From positions 1,552,743-1,616,742 of the forward strand of contig NC_051119.1 of the NCBI RefSeq assembly GCF_014839805.1: a stretch of DNA of 64,000 nt. Direction: 5' to 3'. This stretch comes from Manduca sexta. Lineage: Eukaryota > Arthropoda > Insecta > Lepidoptera > Sphingidae. Shown here one piece after another: positions 32,210-43,785 of the stretch. A model generated the notes under the pieces. It saw only the letters and a list, made by a program, of their open reading frames with translations. It had not been told where the DNA came from and did no database searches. The stretch's first letter is position 1, and every line of letters begins with the position of its first letter. A program made the translations under genes and the position numbers.

Positions 32210-33300
32210 TTCCATAAAAAAGCTTTGCCATCAGCCACAGTTACTTCTGGAGCTGATGGTAAGTGTTAAGAGCAATACAGTACATAGATATTTGCATCGT
32301 CGGTCCATTGAATAGTCGACTATCGCCAGTTGTTATGTCGGCCCGCATAATTAGAAAGGTGAACGCGCATCTTCCGCGTGTTGGATAATATATTATTATA
32401 ATAATAAACTTAATACAGGTTATAAAACCTGGTATATTTTGTCGACTGAATAGCGACTATACGCTTACATTTAAAATAGCCAATAATAATGACGTCTAGA
32501 GGCGTCGTGTTCGTAATCTAGGCCCGTATAATGACGTAGTGTCTTTTTTTTCATAATAATTGTTAGTACACATTATAATTAAACGGCGAAACTCACTCAG
32601 TAATCAGGATTTAAAATAAATAGTAATAAGTTGATTTAATGAGATTGGCAAGTGACCGAGGTATTGCGGATAAGTTACAAAACAAAATATATTTTTTTTC
32701 CCGAGGTTTTTCTTAAATTAATTGGTTTCGAAATTGGATTTTTAAAACCAAACCTACGTGTTGCGAAAGCTTAACGCAAGAGTCGAAAAGGGAAAGGTAT
32801 GGGACCTCTTTACATAGGTAATAATTACCCTCAGACGTAGTACGGAGTCTCTAATTTCTGTGATTGCTTGGTTATACCACTAGCGGAAACAATAAAAAAA
32901 ACAAAAACAATACCAATATTTTAGCAACTGTTTATAATGAAATATTACCGCTAGTGTAAAGCCATCTGGATATATTTTTTTTCGTAATTTCGGAGCTTGA
33001 TCGTAATTTTATGACCGCTTTTACGGTTGTTCACTCTTTCACTATGTCAGAATATTTCTTTGTAAAAACCCTAGCTCCTTCCGATTTAGAAACCGACAAA
33101 AAATATTCACCCGCCCACATCGAAACCCAAATTACGAGGTGGAATTGTGGAGCAGGATTTTCTTACGCAATATATTACTACCAGGACTTGCTAGTCTTTA
33201 GCTATATACATTGATGTATATGTACGTAGTTCTAATATTTTGATGGCTGTATAGGAATACACTAGAATAAGGATTACAATTTAATAGGTTCATGCCTCGT
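32210..33300. other. Gene-free stretch
   Basis: AT-rich with short unclassified repeats. The open frame at 33011-33214 has no recognisable domain. Confidence 0.45.
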
Positions 33301-33620
33301 GGTTTCTAAGAAAAACGCTAATCGCCGTCAGTACGGCCGCTGTGCACAGTCGCGATCACGTACTGATAGCGAGGCGCGTGAGAGACCGCGCGGTTTCGCC
33401 GCTTGTGTAAACGTCACGTTACGGCGTACTGCTCGTCAGCATTAATGGAGATTAGGTAGATAACTGCAATGACGTTTTACAAATAGACGCGTCATACACT
33501 AACAAAATTTCACATAAAAACAGCGCAGTATTTACTATAGTCACAACTCTAGCGGCGCGCATTGATACGGCCCGAGTGTACCCGAGTATGCCCGAATGAG
33601 CACGAGCGTCGACCGCCCCG
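33301..33620. other. CpG-rich block
   Basis: Contains CGCGCGGTTTCGCCGCTTG, AACGTCACGTTACGGCG and CTAGCGGCGCGCATTG in otherwise AT-rich DNA. It could be a promoter of an unannotated transcript or a repeat. No open frame is supported. Confidence 0.3.
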
Positions 33621-33780
33621 TCGCCATGACAGTCGAGTAAAATGCATTTATTAGTTAAAAATAAGTTAAATAGTATATACTTATTACTACCGTATGAAAT
33701 GAAACGTTTTTTTCATTCACAGTTGGAGTATAATGTGTACATCGTCTAAAAACACAGGAAGGCATTTTATTTATAAAAAT
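33605..33780 (+). repeat. Repeat family I, inverted relative to 50570-50765
   Basis: GTCGCCATGACAGTCGAGTA and the following sequence through AACACAGGAAGGCATT match the reverse complement of 50570-50765 nearly end to end. Confidence 0.8.
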
Positions 33781-33921
33781 ACAAAAAGTTTGTAAGCCGA
33801 CTAGCGGCGTCAGTGGTTGGAGGTTTAAGTGAATGTCAGGCAATTACCTTACTTTCGTCTTGCCAGTATTGAGCTCGGACAACGTATCTATGTAATAAAA
33901 ACATCTTAGGATAACTGCCGA

Positions 33922-34100
33922 TGACTCCTTGATCTAGTGGCAGCGTTTGTACGATTAGGTCATGGGTTTGACTCCCAGACTGGGCATTATTTTGTTTAGA
34001 ATTTTAACAGGATTTGGCCTGTATTGGATCCTTACTGGGTTGAAGTTAGACAGTCTCAGAAACATATTTCTATTGCCGACCTCAGATCAATTCCTTAAAT
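33922..34100 (+). mobile_element. SINE family C, partial copy
   Basis: The tRNA-like head CTCCTTGATCTAGTGGCAGC and GGGTTTGACTCCCAGACTGG (box B) are followed by a diverged body. Confidence 0.6.
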
Positions 34101-34503
34101 AAACTAATTAAGAATGCATCGGTAAGCTCAAACTTTGTTCTAATGGTCCATTTTCGCTGTTGATCGATGGTAGCAAACAGTATTGATTAATAACATTATG
34201 CTGGGACTATCATTGGCGTATTCTAGCGAATTTACGTTATTTGCAATGGAACATTAACTTTGTACATAAATACACAAAGTCGATATTACCTTGTCTGAAA
34301 GGGGCAAACATTAGACGAATATCTACGCCAATTGTAGTGCCAGCATTGACAAAGTAGTCATAATACCCGCTATAATATTTAATGAAAACCGAGCTCACAA
34401 TCAGTTCAAGTTAATTGCCCTAACAATGGCCCATGTGAACTACAACGGTTGCAAAACATTTGTATCGACAATTTATTCATTAAGGTTGTGGTACACTAGA
34501 CAC

Positions 34504-34596
34504 TAGGGGTCGCAAACCGGTATTCCGGATTTCGAAAATACCGGAATTTAATTTAGGTCAATATCGAAAATACCGGTTTTGAAAAATTGACCCCTA
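34504..34596. mobile_element. 93-bp MITE with 8-bp target duplication
   Basis: The ends TAGGGGTC and GACCCCTA are perfect inverted repeats, and the 8-mer CTAGACAC flanks both sides (34496-34503 and 34597-34604). The interior has several copies of AATACCGG or CCGGTATT in both orientations, so it folds back. The 8-bp duplication fits the hAT superfamily. Confidence 0.85.
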
Positions 34597-34734
34597 CTAG
34601 ACACTCGACACGGCAGTATTGTCAGATAGCTCTATTTCCTGTGCAGGATTGATTATGGTTTGAATGTTTATGGTCCATGCCTCACGTCAACATCAACTAC
34701 TTTAGGGATCATAATATCTCCCGGTGATGATCAC

Positions 34735-34980
34735 GACGTTATTTTTTATTTTTCCTTACCTGCCAGTCCGAGCTGGCTTGTTTATTTTACCTCATGATTT
34801 TTTTTTATTTTATGCCTAATTTTAAAATGTCCTTTGTCATATATGGCTCATAGATGTATTGAAATCAATTGTTAATGTTAAATCTGTATAACATCGCATT
34901 AGTATCAACTGTTATGGTGTTATAACATATGTATAAATAAATAAATAAATAAAAATAATAAATAAATATAATTGATAGTC
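34735..34980 (+). repeat. AT-rich segment ending in an (AAAT)n microsatellite
   Basis: The stretch runs into ATAAATAAATAAATAAAAAT near 34935. It may be the 3' end of an old retroelement. Confidence 0.45.
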
Positions 34981-35355
34981 ATGTATTGATAAATAAAATA
35001 TTTTATTTATAGCGCTTATAACAGAAAGCAGGACTTTGATTCCGGTGAAAATGTTTCCCGCAACAAGATTAAGTATTTATGACTATTTAATCCATTGGTC
35101 CTTTATCTCGGGAAAACTCATTCAAACGGTAAATAATAGTAAGTAGATACACATATCAATTATGCCATTACTTAGTGTATCTCGAACTTTAATTGTACGA
35201 AGCGATTATAGATTTTTTCATATCACGCTCAACGGTTTTGTAATGTAGGCATTTGTAATTGTTAATTGCTTCGTAATGGTTTCGAGTCAGTGGCCACGTG
35301 ACCCTTGCATTCCATTGCTTGTGACACAATATACGCACGATGACGAATATTTTAG

Positions 35356-35705
35356 TTAAGGTGGTAGCTCAAGGTCCATTTTCATACATTTTGTTTCGGC
35401 TTTAATCTGGGTAACTAAACAAGTATTGGCAAGTAAAGAATTTATATTCACGTCTAGTTAGTGATTAGTTCTCGCAGTTGAAAGAAAAACGTAAAAATAA
35501 TTAATAATCATGGATATTTCGGCCTTTAAAATTTAATATGACGAAATTTTAAAGGCAGAAATATCCATGATTATTAATTATTTTACATTTTTCTTCAACT
35601 GCGAGAACTATCAATTTAAATTCTTTACTTGCCAATACTTGTTTAGTTACCCAGATTAAAGCCGAAACAAAATGTATGAAAATGGACCTTGAGCTACCAC
35701 CTTAA
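35356..35705. mobile_element. 350-bp foldback element
   Basis: Starts TTAAGGTGGTAGCTCAAGGT and ends with its reverse complement (ACCTTGAGCTACCACCTTAA). The two arms pair along almost their whole length around a short centre near 35530. It has no ORF. This is a palindromic MITE able to form one long hairpin. Confidence 0.92.
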
Positions 35706-35749
35706 TAAATAATAAGTGTTGTGGCCTTTTTTTTTAATTTATTGTTTTT

Positions 35750-35985
35750 TTTTCTTATACGGACACGCATAGTGTTCCATTTGCACCATATAGTAAGTGG
35801 AGTGGGGTCCAATGGAATGTCGACTGACGAGAGATGATTGCCCCTCGACAGTCTGTTGCTGTTTGAATCGTATATTATACACAGGCTGTTCCCGGAACGC
35901 GATACTTACGTGAGCCACTATAGCGGGTTTTAACATCTTGTATACGGTGCGGTGGTCGCTATCCGGCCGGATATAAAATATATTC
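35750..35985 (-). repeat. Dispersed repeat family B
   Basis: Reverse complement carries GGATAGCGACCACCGCACCG, GAACAGCCTGTGTATA and GGGGCAATCATCTCTCGTCA. Near full length; the antisense frame over it is spurious. Confidence 0.82.
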
Positions 35986-36225
35986 TACCATCAGCATAAA
36001 TAAAACAGAGTTACATATGGACAAAGCTGCTAACAATAGCTGATTATTACCATATGTTTGGATCACGGCTTCTCACATCATGGGACCTATATGATTGCGA
36101 AGCGTGGATGCATTAGCGTCTGTGCCGTTCCGAACCATGAAATTTCCCATCATAACATCTCGCTCTAAATAATTTGTCGGCTGTCGACACATGCACTATC
36201 TAAAGACATGAAGAAACATAAAACT

Positions 36226-36392
36226 AGCTGACCACACAGACGTTGTCCCGTCTTAACTATGAATTTGCAGCGCGCATTCTGTCAATCGCTGAAATTAACT
36301 TTTCTTAAATTTTCTAACGTTCCGCTCAACTTCCTTATTTTTTTCTTCCATAAGATCCTTCTCCTGACAATAACAAACAGTATGTATAGATA
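36226..36392 (+). repeat. Dispersed repeat family H, copy 2 (truncated)
   Basis: ACTAGCTGACCACACAGACG, GAATTTGCAGCGCGCATTCT and CTTCTCCTGACAATAACAAA match 31917-32208. The 3' end is missing. Confidence 0.78.
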
Positions 36393-36568
36393 AGATTAAT
36401 TTCTAACGCCTGATATCGTTTCACTACTGTTCTAAGAGAATGTCAAAGTTGTCTCACAACATGAATCAATTAGTAAAATGTGTAGAAAGGTTATTAGAGG
36501 GCAAGTTACGTAAGAGATTAGGATGGTGGGGTCTTGTATGCGTGGTTGTGTTTGAAGGACGATGTAGT

Positions 36569-36790
36569 AATATTAGCCCTGTTGTATACTGTCCCACTGT
36601 TGGGTACGGGCGTCCTCTACTACTGAGAGGTATTAGGCCTTAGTCCACCACGCTGGCCTAGTGCGGATTGGTAGATTTCACATACTTTCAAAATTCCTAT
36701 AGAGTACTTCTCAGGTGTGCAGGTTTCCTCACGATGTTTCCCTTCACCGTTAAAGCAAGCGATAATTCACAAAGAATACACACATAATGT
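36569..36790 (-). mobile_element. SINE family A, copy 6 (lacking the tRNA-like head)
   Basis: The body and 3' part match the other copies (TATTAGGCCTTAGTCCACCA, TTCCTATAGAGTACTTCTCA). The sequence stops before boxes B and A, as expected of a 5'-truncated retroposed copy. Confidence 0.85.
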
Positions 36791-36889
36791 TGTAATATTA
36801 TAAAACATAACATCTAATGACAGGGTGTCGAGCGTAGTTCAATGCCATTGAAAGCTTTGTAATTGAATTTTAGATCTATAGCATCCTTA

Positions 36890-37130
36890 TTTCTGATATG
36901 ATATATTTTATATGATAGCGATCACCGTACACAAGGTGTTAAAGCCCGCCATAGTGGCCCATGTAAGTGTCGCGTTCCGGGATCAGCCTGTGTATATCCA
37001 GTTTCAATAGGCCGGCATAATTGTGTCAACTGTCGAGGGTTAATCATTTCTCGTCAGTCGACATTTTATTGGACCCCACTCCACTTATCATTAGGTGTAG
37101 TAGAGTTACTATCCTGCGCCCGTATAAAAA
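36890..37130 (+). repeat. Dispersed repeat family B
   Basis: TGATATGATATATTTTATAT, GATAGCGATCACCGTACACA, GCGTTCCGGGATCAGCCTGT and CACTCCACTTATCATTAGGT. Near full length. Confidence 0.85.
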
Positions 37131-37467
37131 TAAACCTTTGAGGGACAGGCAGAGGTATAACTTCATATTTATCTGGCCGTATAATTACTTCCATAATGGC
37201 CGAGATAGCCATTTACAATTCGAAATTCTGTACTGATTGTGTAGAAAAGTACTCATAGATTTATATTGTGGTATCTAGTAGAGTATGATTGTGTCAATAA
37301 TAGAACCTCGTACTGTCCACAGATGTTCGTAGCTACACATGCTCTACCATTCCACAGCATGACGCAATGCAGAAACAGGTTTCTGAGCACGGGCCCCGCG
37401 CGTTATACTTAAGTGCCTATGTGTGTGTTGCTGAAGTCAGATTTTACACATAGAAAAATATTTAGTA

Positions 37468-37695
37468 CTAGCTGACCCGGCGAATACTTATCGCCATATT
37501 TTTCTTCTGTCACATTCGGACACTCAATTTTCTGAGATATTTTAATATTTTTCATTATTTTTTTATATTTTTTTTCGTACAAACCTTCTCCTGACAATAA
37601 CGAACACATAAAAGAAAGATTTATCTAATTTGGTGCAGACGTTTGGAAGTAATGCGCGTACAAACATTTCGGTAATTCATTTTTATTTATATAGA
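37468..37695 (+). repeat. Dispersed repeat family H, copy 3 (diverged)
   Basis: ACTAGCTGACCCGGCGAATA at the left, CCTTCTCCTGACAATAACGA inside and TTCATTTTTATTTATATAGA at the right. Confidence 0.75.
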
Positions 37696-40324
37696 TGTGA
37701 ATACTTTGAGATTCTGTTTATGTACTGGAACTTATACATTTTAATGTCTTTCAAATCAACACTACGGTGTTTGCACACAGTAATTTCGCAGCAGAGATGA
37801 TCTGTCCAGACGTCACGCATCCAAAAAATCAACCCTAAGTAATATTTCTGTAGGTGAAGACTTGCTCCTGAATTTCATTCAACTATTCCAATATTTAGGT
37901 TTGTATACCTGTAAGTCTGTCATATCTTAACAAATAAATAATATAAGTAAATATATTATATACTGGACTATGTGAATTCAATGATGTATGTATTCCCGTA
38001 CCACGCACTTTGTAAATCAAAGCTGGCATGGTGTTGCTACGTTTACATGTAGACTCGCTTACCTCCAGACGAGCGTTTTCCTCGTCGTTAATAGATATAA
38101 AAAAAAAACCGTCAACCTAATTCCACACTGTTTACTTTTGATCCACGAAAGGATGAAATAATTCTAACTCTGTTAATTTATTTCTTCACTCCTTACTTCC
38201 TTTTTCGGCTGGATTGTGAGGAATCTCTTTCCTTATACATCTCATATTACTTGGAACTGACGTTTCCTCACATTTCAACACATTACTGACCTGAATATTC
38301 CATTTATTTGATACTTTTGTACGCAGCTTCATCAGTTTTAATATTTTTTATACAAGTGTCACGGCGAGTTAGGTCCTCGCCTATTGGTCAGCCATCCGTC
38401 GTTTCTAAACAGTAGCAACGAATTGCAAATTTGGAATTAGAAAATACTGCATTACCTCCTCATTGAGATATAAGATTTGAAGTCCCAATTGCTACAATTA
38501 CATGGTTTACTAGAATTAAAAAAGTCAAGTAAGTATGCAAGTAGCACGAAGAATAAATTATTTCGAAAAACTCAGTCCATAGACATTTCAACAATCAACT
38601 ATAGATCTAAATAGCATGCTTTTACGCCTATTACTTAGTTAATTTACTGTCACAGCGATTAAGAAATATTGCAAATAGTGTAAAGGGAATTGTGTCAGAA
38701 TTTAAAACAGTCTAGTTTTTGTGTAGGCACTAGGTGCGGGCTACATTCTAAACCGGCTGTTTATCCGTTTATAGGTTACCTTTACTAACGCTATCCGGTC
38801 GGTAACGAGCGAAACATATTTGGCAAAAGATAGATCAAGTAGCCAATCGCGTATAAAACTAATATATTTTGATGAAAGCTACGCAGACCGACCATGTTTT
38901 AATTTGTTTTTTTTTCCTGAGATATTCTATTCTATTATAACCTACAATTAATTATTCTATAATTCATGCAGAAAATCATGTTAATATCTTTGAAAACAAT
39001 ATAATATTAATTGAGTTACAGATCTTTCTTATTTAGTTCGGGGTGCACCTAATTGAGTCACTCCATTCGACCGGGCGAATTGGAGACGGCCGCGTTTAGT
39101 TAACCGATGTAGAGGACGATATCACTCAGATTATTCATCGTAAGGACGAGTTATTAAAACTCTTCCACTTCACAAGACAGCAGTTCCGTCCTCGCAGCGG
39201 AGGATCTCGCCGCATTCCCCGTCCCTACGACCCTTGTATTTCTAATCATTGTTAACGGATAGATAGTTCGTTTCATCTCATAAAGGTTGATGTTTCCAGT
39301 GGTCGTTCTGAGCCGAGGTTCGTAATCCGTTAGTAGGTTGCCATCAGCCTAGTCACTTAATTCAAAGGGTTGCGAGCGCCTAAAGGGTTCACCCGAAAGT
39401 CCGATGTATTTGTATAAGTCGACCCTTTTTAGGCTAACAAATTTGCATCATGTTTAAAGAAAAAAAACTCTTCCAAATCTTTGTTTTTCGTCAAAAGTTA
39501 GATAATGTACGTCTCAGCAAACTTCCTTTAATTTAGTATTCGCTTCTTGTTACTTCGTAGGTATTCACTTTCACTGGATTTGCGTTTTGTGTCGTGGACA
39601 GCATATTACGTTTCTATTAGTTTTTGTCAGTGGAAGGGTACCGGATGCGTTACGTGTAAAGCGAGGTTATAACCTTTTTGGTGGTGTGAATACTCTTAGA
39701 TCTCCGGTTTTATGGAAGATAGAACGGGAATGAATGGGCCGACGTAATTGCGTAGACTGGCGAGGAATAATCACCTCTCAATTGATACTATATATATAGA
39801 CGCTACTCATGCCACCAAGTAGAATGAAGTCACTTTACAGTTTGCAGCGACCGTATAAAACAAATACCTAAATCACGTAAATGTAAACATAAGCTCACTA
39901 TTAAGATCTTTATCCCATGCTTTTAAATCAATCGCTACATCGAGCAATAGGGGCGTTTAACTTAAAGTCTTACGGTTTTTTCTATCCATTAGACCATTGC
40001 GGTGTAGAAGTATATTAAACCGAGGTAAATCCGTAAGTAAAGTGTAATTACGTCGTTTAATGCCATCTGCCGTATTAGGCACTTGGCCGACCTTCAGTGT
40101 CGGTACAATCCACGACTAAATTATATCTCACAAGTTGACTTTTTAAACCTACCATAGACTTCTACATTGCTTGCAAGAATTTGTTTAATTTTTACGACTG
40201 GTTGTCGTTCCAACGTCAACTCTTACGGAATTTTCGAGTAGTAAAATGCATCAATCAGAACAAAGTTAAATGACATGACTTATTTTGATTGGTTTATTAT
40301 CAAAATCAATCCGAAGATTTTGTT
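37696..40324. other. Gene-free stretch with unclassified repeat sequence
   Basis: AT-rich. GC-richer blocks at 39040-39420 (including GGGTTGCGAGCGCCTAAAG, found inverted at about 56910) and a partial family B at 39710-39860. No exon recognised. Confidence 0.45.
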
Positions 40325-40625
40325 TCTTTTTTATTACTTTGAATAACGAGACGAGCTTGTGGTTCTCCTGATGGTAAGTGATACGACCGCCCATTAACAG
40401 TAGAAACACCATCCAACACCTTGAATTACAAAGTATTGTTTGGTATTTCACTGCGCTCGCCATCCTAAGACATTAGTTGTTAAGTCTAGTCCAGTAGTTA
40501 CACTGGCTACCATGCCCTTCAAACCGGGACACAACAGTGGCTATACATTGCTGCTTGGCGGCAGAAATAGACATTGCGGTGGTACCCAGACGGACTCTCA
40601 CAAATGAGAGACCTACTACCAGTAA
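40325..40625 (+). repeat. Dispersed repeat family F, longest copy
   Basis: GAATAACGAGACGAGCTTGT, CCTGATGGTAAGTGATACGA, GGTATTTCACTGCGCTCGCC, AGAAATAGACATTGCGGTGG and CCAGACGGACTCTCACAAAT. Inverted copy at 46905-47160. Confidence 0.8.
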
Positions 40626-40849
40626 AATTTATTTGATTTCGTACATTATTTTTGTATAGTTTGTACTTATTTCCACATTTGTTTCGTCCTGTACTTGCAA
40701 AGTGTTATTACAAAGTATAAAATGTACATACATTTATGTTCGAGGCGTGATGCACGTATATACACGTGTAATTATCGTGAGATGACTTTGTCTAGATAAT
40801 ATTACGTCTTGCTTCACTCATCTCTTGGTGATCACTGTATAATAGTTTG

Positions 40850-41045
40850 TTGGTGGTAGGATATATTTTATATCCACCGGATAGCGACCACCGTTCACAA
40901 GGTGTTAAAACCCGCCGTAGTGGCGCACGTAAGTAAGCGTTTCGGGATCGGTCTGTGTACATACAGTTCCAACAGGCTGGCATAATTTTGTCGACTGTTA
41001 AAGGGTAATCATCTCTCGTCAGTCGTCACTCTATTGGGCGCATAC
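40850..41045 (+). repeat. Dispersed repeat family B, partial
   Basis: TTGGTGGTAGGATATATTTT, CCGGATAGCGACCACCGTTC and GGGTAATCATCTCTCGTCAG. The 3' end is cut where a minus-strand SINE C begins. Confidence 0.8.
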
Positions 41046-41053
41046 TGCTTAAA

Positions 41054-41313
41054 AAAACACATCAAGCTTTTAGGTCCGAAAGGGTTGGCAAAGATGGATC
41101 CAATGCCCAACCACTTTTGAGTCTTGTGTGTTTCGTGCCATGATGAGATAGTAGGGGAGTCTATAGCCATATTGGGTGCAAATTTCAGATTCCGGTCTGG
41201 AATTTAGCAGTAAGACCAATATTATTTTGCTTGACCCGGGATTTGAACCCGGGACTTCAGAGCGGTATCTGCGCACGCAATATAACTACGTCACTGAGAC
41301 AGTCTACTACTTC
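41054..41313 (-). mobile_element. SINE family C, minus-strand copy
   Basis: Reverse complement has the tRNA-like head GACGTAGTTATATTGCGTGC and GGGTTCAAATCCCGGGTC (box B). The body resembles other copies (ATGGCTATAGACTCCCCTAC) and a CCTTTCGGACC end is seen. Confidence 0.72.
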
Positions 41314-42328
41314 TTAACTAACATGTTCTTGACTTATACGTCAAAGTGTCTAATTAACTGATATTGAGCCATATTGCTTCGTACGTAAGAAGCACAACTC
41401 TTAAGCAAGAGTTACGCCACCAATAAACACCATACGAGTCACGCCCAGCATCGACCTTCAATGGCACGAGATATCACGTAGACTACTAATACTGACCTTT
41501 TAAATTTAGATCTGTTTTCTTTCTTTCGCCATTGGGCAAGGATTCTTGCAAAATGGCGGCCAGTGCTAGCCTCACAATTTGATTTTTTTATACAAGCAAA
41601 GCTAAGTTATCCTTAGTTGCACCTGATGGTAAATCGAGAGGGTTTGATAAACTGTTGACTCACATAACAAGTGTGAGAACATAATATATGCTTTATTACT
41701 TTAAAATATAAGACTAAAATTCATTGATGCTGATGATGTCACAAAGGAATTTATTTTTAATTGGAATTGGATGTGTCAGCAAAGGTTATACTAACATAAC
41801 CGCAAAGTTAAGTTATGTGGATTGACTAACATCAGCCTGAGATATCCTTAAGTCGTTTTTATTTTTTTTCTTTTTGGATAGTATCCGCCATATTGCTGTT
41901 GCTAACCTACCCAGTGTCGATGTGTTTACTCGAATATAATTACTTATTTGTGCATTCAATTAATATTATCCTAGGAGAAGTATTGGTTTTATAGTACTTT
42001 GTAGCCTGATCAAGTCTTATGTAGAAATATAAGTTTTTTTATAAGCCTACTTACCTACTTGACATAAAAATGTTTATTTTATTTCATTCTTAACATCTTA
42101 ATCACCAGGATGTTCGGTTTTTAATAAAACATAAGTTCTTTTGCTCACATAAAAAGCCTTGAGATCGTATCAAAACATAATCAACCTTCGTTACATCATT
42201 AGATGGTCTAATGGCCTCTGAATATTGCGTGGGCGCGAAGTGGTTTATAATTGGGGTGCAAAAAGTTCACATTTTAAGGTTAGGTTATTTTATAACTCTT
42301 GTATAGATCCCTTTATATTCTGCTGATA
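41314..42328. other. Gene-free stretch
   Basis: AT-rich; a short family F-like fragment near 41580-41650. No exon recognised. Confidence 0.45.
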
Positions 42329-42723
42329 TAGATTTTGGCGTTAATAAATAAAACTACATACGTGTCTTTACCTCTGCTAACATAGTGCCAAAAATCACTT
42401 ATGAATAACGAATATTTTCACCAAAAATCCTAGTTTTACTTTTTAGATTTTCTTTTATAATTTTTTAATTTAGTGCAAAAATGGCATGTACGTGCGTGTA
42501 TTTCTGATTAAAACTATGATGTCCCTGTGACGATATCTTAGATAGTGCCTAGTAGTGGTATTAGGGCGAATAAAATTAAAATTACTTTTATTGATATTTA
42601 TTTTGTTCCAATCTTACACTTTTATATTTTGCATCTACGGTTAGCGTAATTTATTGTAGTGTTATTCTCAAGCAAATAAGTATGTGGTTTTATTAGTATC
42701 GCAATGACAAAAGTGGCCCTGTT
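42329..42723. mobile_element. TIR element family J, diverged copy
   Basis: Aligns along its length with 29221-29627 (for example AATAAAACTACATACGTGTC, TTAGGGCGAATAAAATTAAA and TAGTATCGCAATGACAAAAG). Its left terminus is degraded. Confidence 0.8.
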
Positions 42724-42739
42724 TAACGGCTTACTATAA

Positions 42740-43075
42740 TCCAACTCGGGGAACCCAAACTTTTTATTCACATAGGCCACTTTAACAATTTTGCTGGTTC
42801 CTGTGGACCCCTGCAGCTAAATTTCTACCATATTCCCCAGAATATGCAAGTTTTTACAAGTTACAGTCGCTGAGCTTCTTGAAATATTATCTGCCTACAT
42901 TGATAGCGGATGTCGAGCCAACATTTTAGTTCTCTATCATCAAAATTAGATAAATTTTCGTAGACCCACGCTTACGAATTGTGAACCCTTATTTTTTGGT
43001 CACGCGAACGTAAACCCCCTTCGAGAATCCTGGTGAACCCTGAGGGTCCACCTGGACCACTTTGGGAATCAACCG
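42740..43075. repeat. Probable hAT-like MITE remnant
   Basis: The left CAACTCGGGGAACCCAAACT and the right CTGGACCACTTTGGGAATCA are weakly inverted. The interior has GGACCCC/GAACCC motifs like those of 10512-10759. No target duplication could be defined. Confidence 0.4.
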
Positions 43076-43712
43076 TCACCATCAGAATAAAGTTAGACAT
43101 GCTTACAGATGAGTCTGATTGGTTCAATATTACCATAAACGCATAGATAGCGGTTCTAATAGTTTGGAATCAGACTATAGAATTGTATACAATGATAATA
43201 AATACAATTGAAATATGTTTTTAGTTACTGAAGTAAGATTGGTTAAATGAATCGAATTAAATGTATGTTTAAAAGGTGAACTTCCTGAGTTCCTTTAGTC
43301 ATAGAAGTTGATTACATCATCATGTTGATCTCACACCGGATACTACCTAATCAGATTAGAATTTGGTTGGATTTATTTTATTTCGTTTGAGACTTTTAGT
43401 GGCATTTTATGTTAAAAATCAAATTGGTTGTTACACCAAATTGAGTCATTAGGATGATGTGGTAAGGTTCCATTTTAAAGTGTGGTCTTTGAATATTTAC
43501 CACGGTATCACCTCTATATCTATTTCTTCCATCAAGCAATAACACGCTTGCACTGCTGTCTTCCGTCAGAAAAACATAGGAGATAGCTTTAAATAAAATT
43601 CGTATGTAACTGGAAGAAATATTTCGTACGTAAATTAGTTGATAATATTTTTCTATCTTATCTACTTATTGTACACATATTCCATTCCGTTATTTTGGTC
43701 GTGTTCACACCG
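43076..43712. other. Gene-free stretch
   Basis: AT-rich; nothing recognised. Confidence 0.5.
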
Positions 43713-43785
43713 GCCTCGGTGGCGCAGTAGGCAGCGCGTAAGTCTCATAATCTTAAGGTCGTGAGTTCGATCCTCACCCGGGGCA
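43713..43785 (+). tRNA. tRNA-Met (CAT, elongator)
   Basis: 73 nt without intron. The acceptor stem GCCTCGG pairs with CCGGGGC plus discriminator A. The D arm is GGCGCAGTAGGCAGCGC, the anticodon loop in AGTCTCATAATCT reads CAT, and the T arm is GTGAGTTCGATCCTCAC. The sequence follows the animal elongator tRNA-Met pattern rather than the initiator. A T4 run six bases after the 3' end serves as Pol III terminator. Confidence 0.96.
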
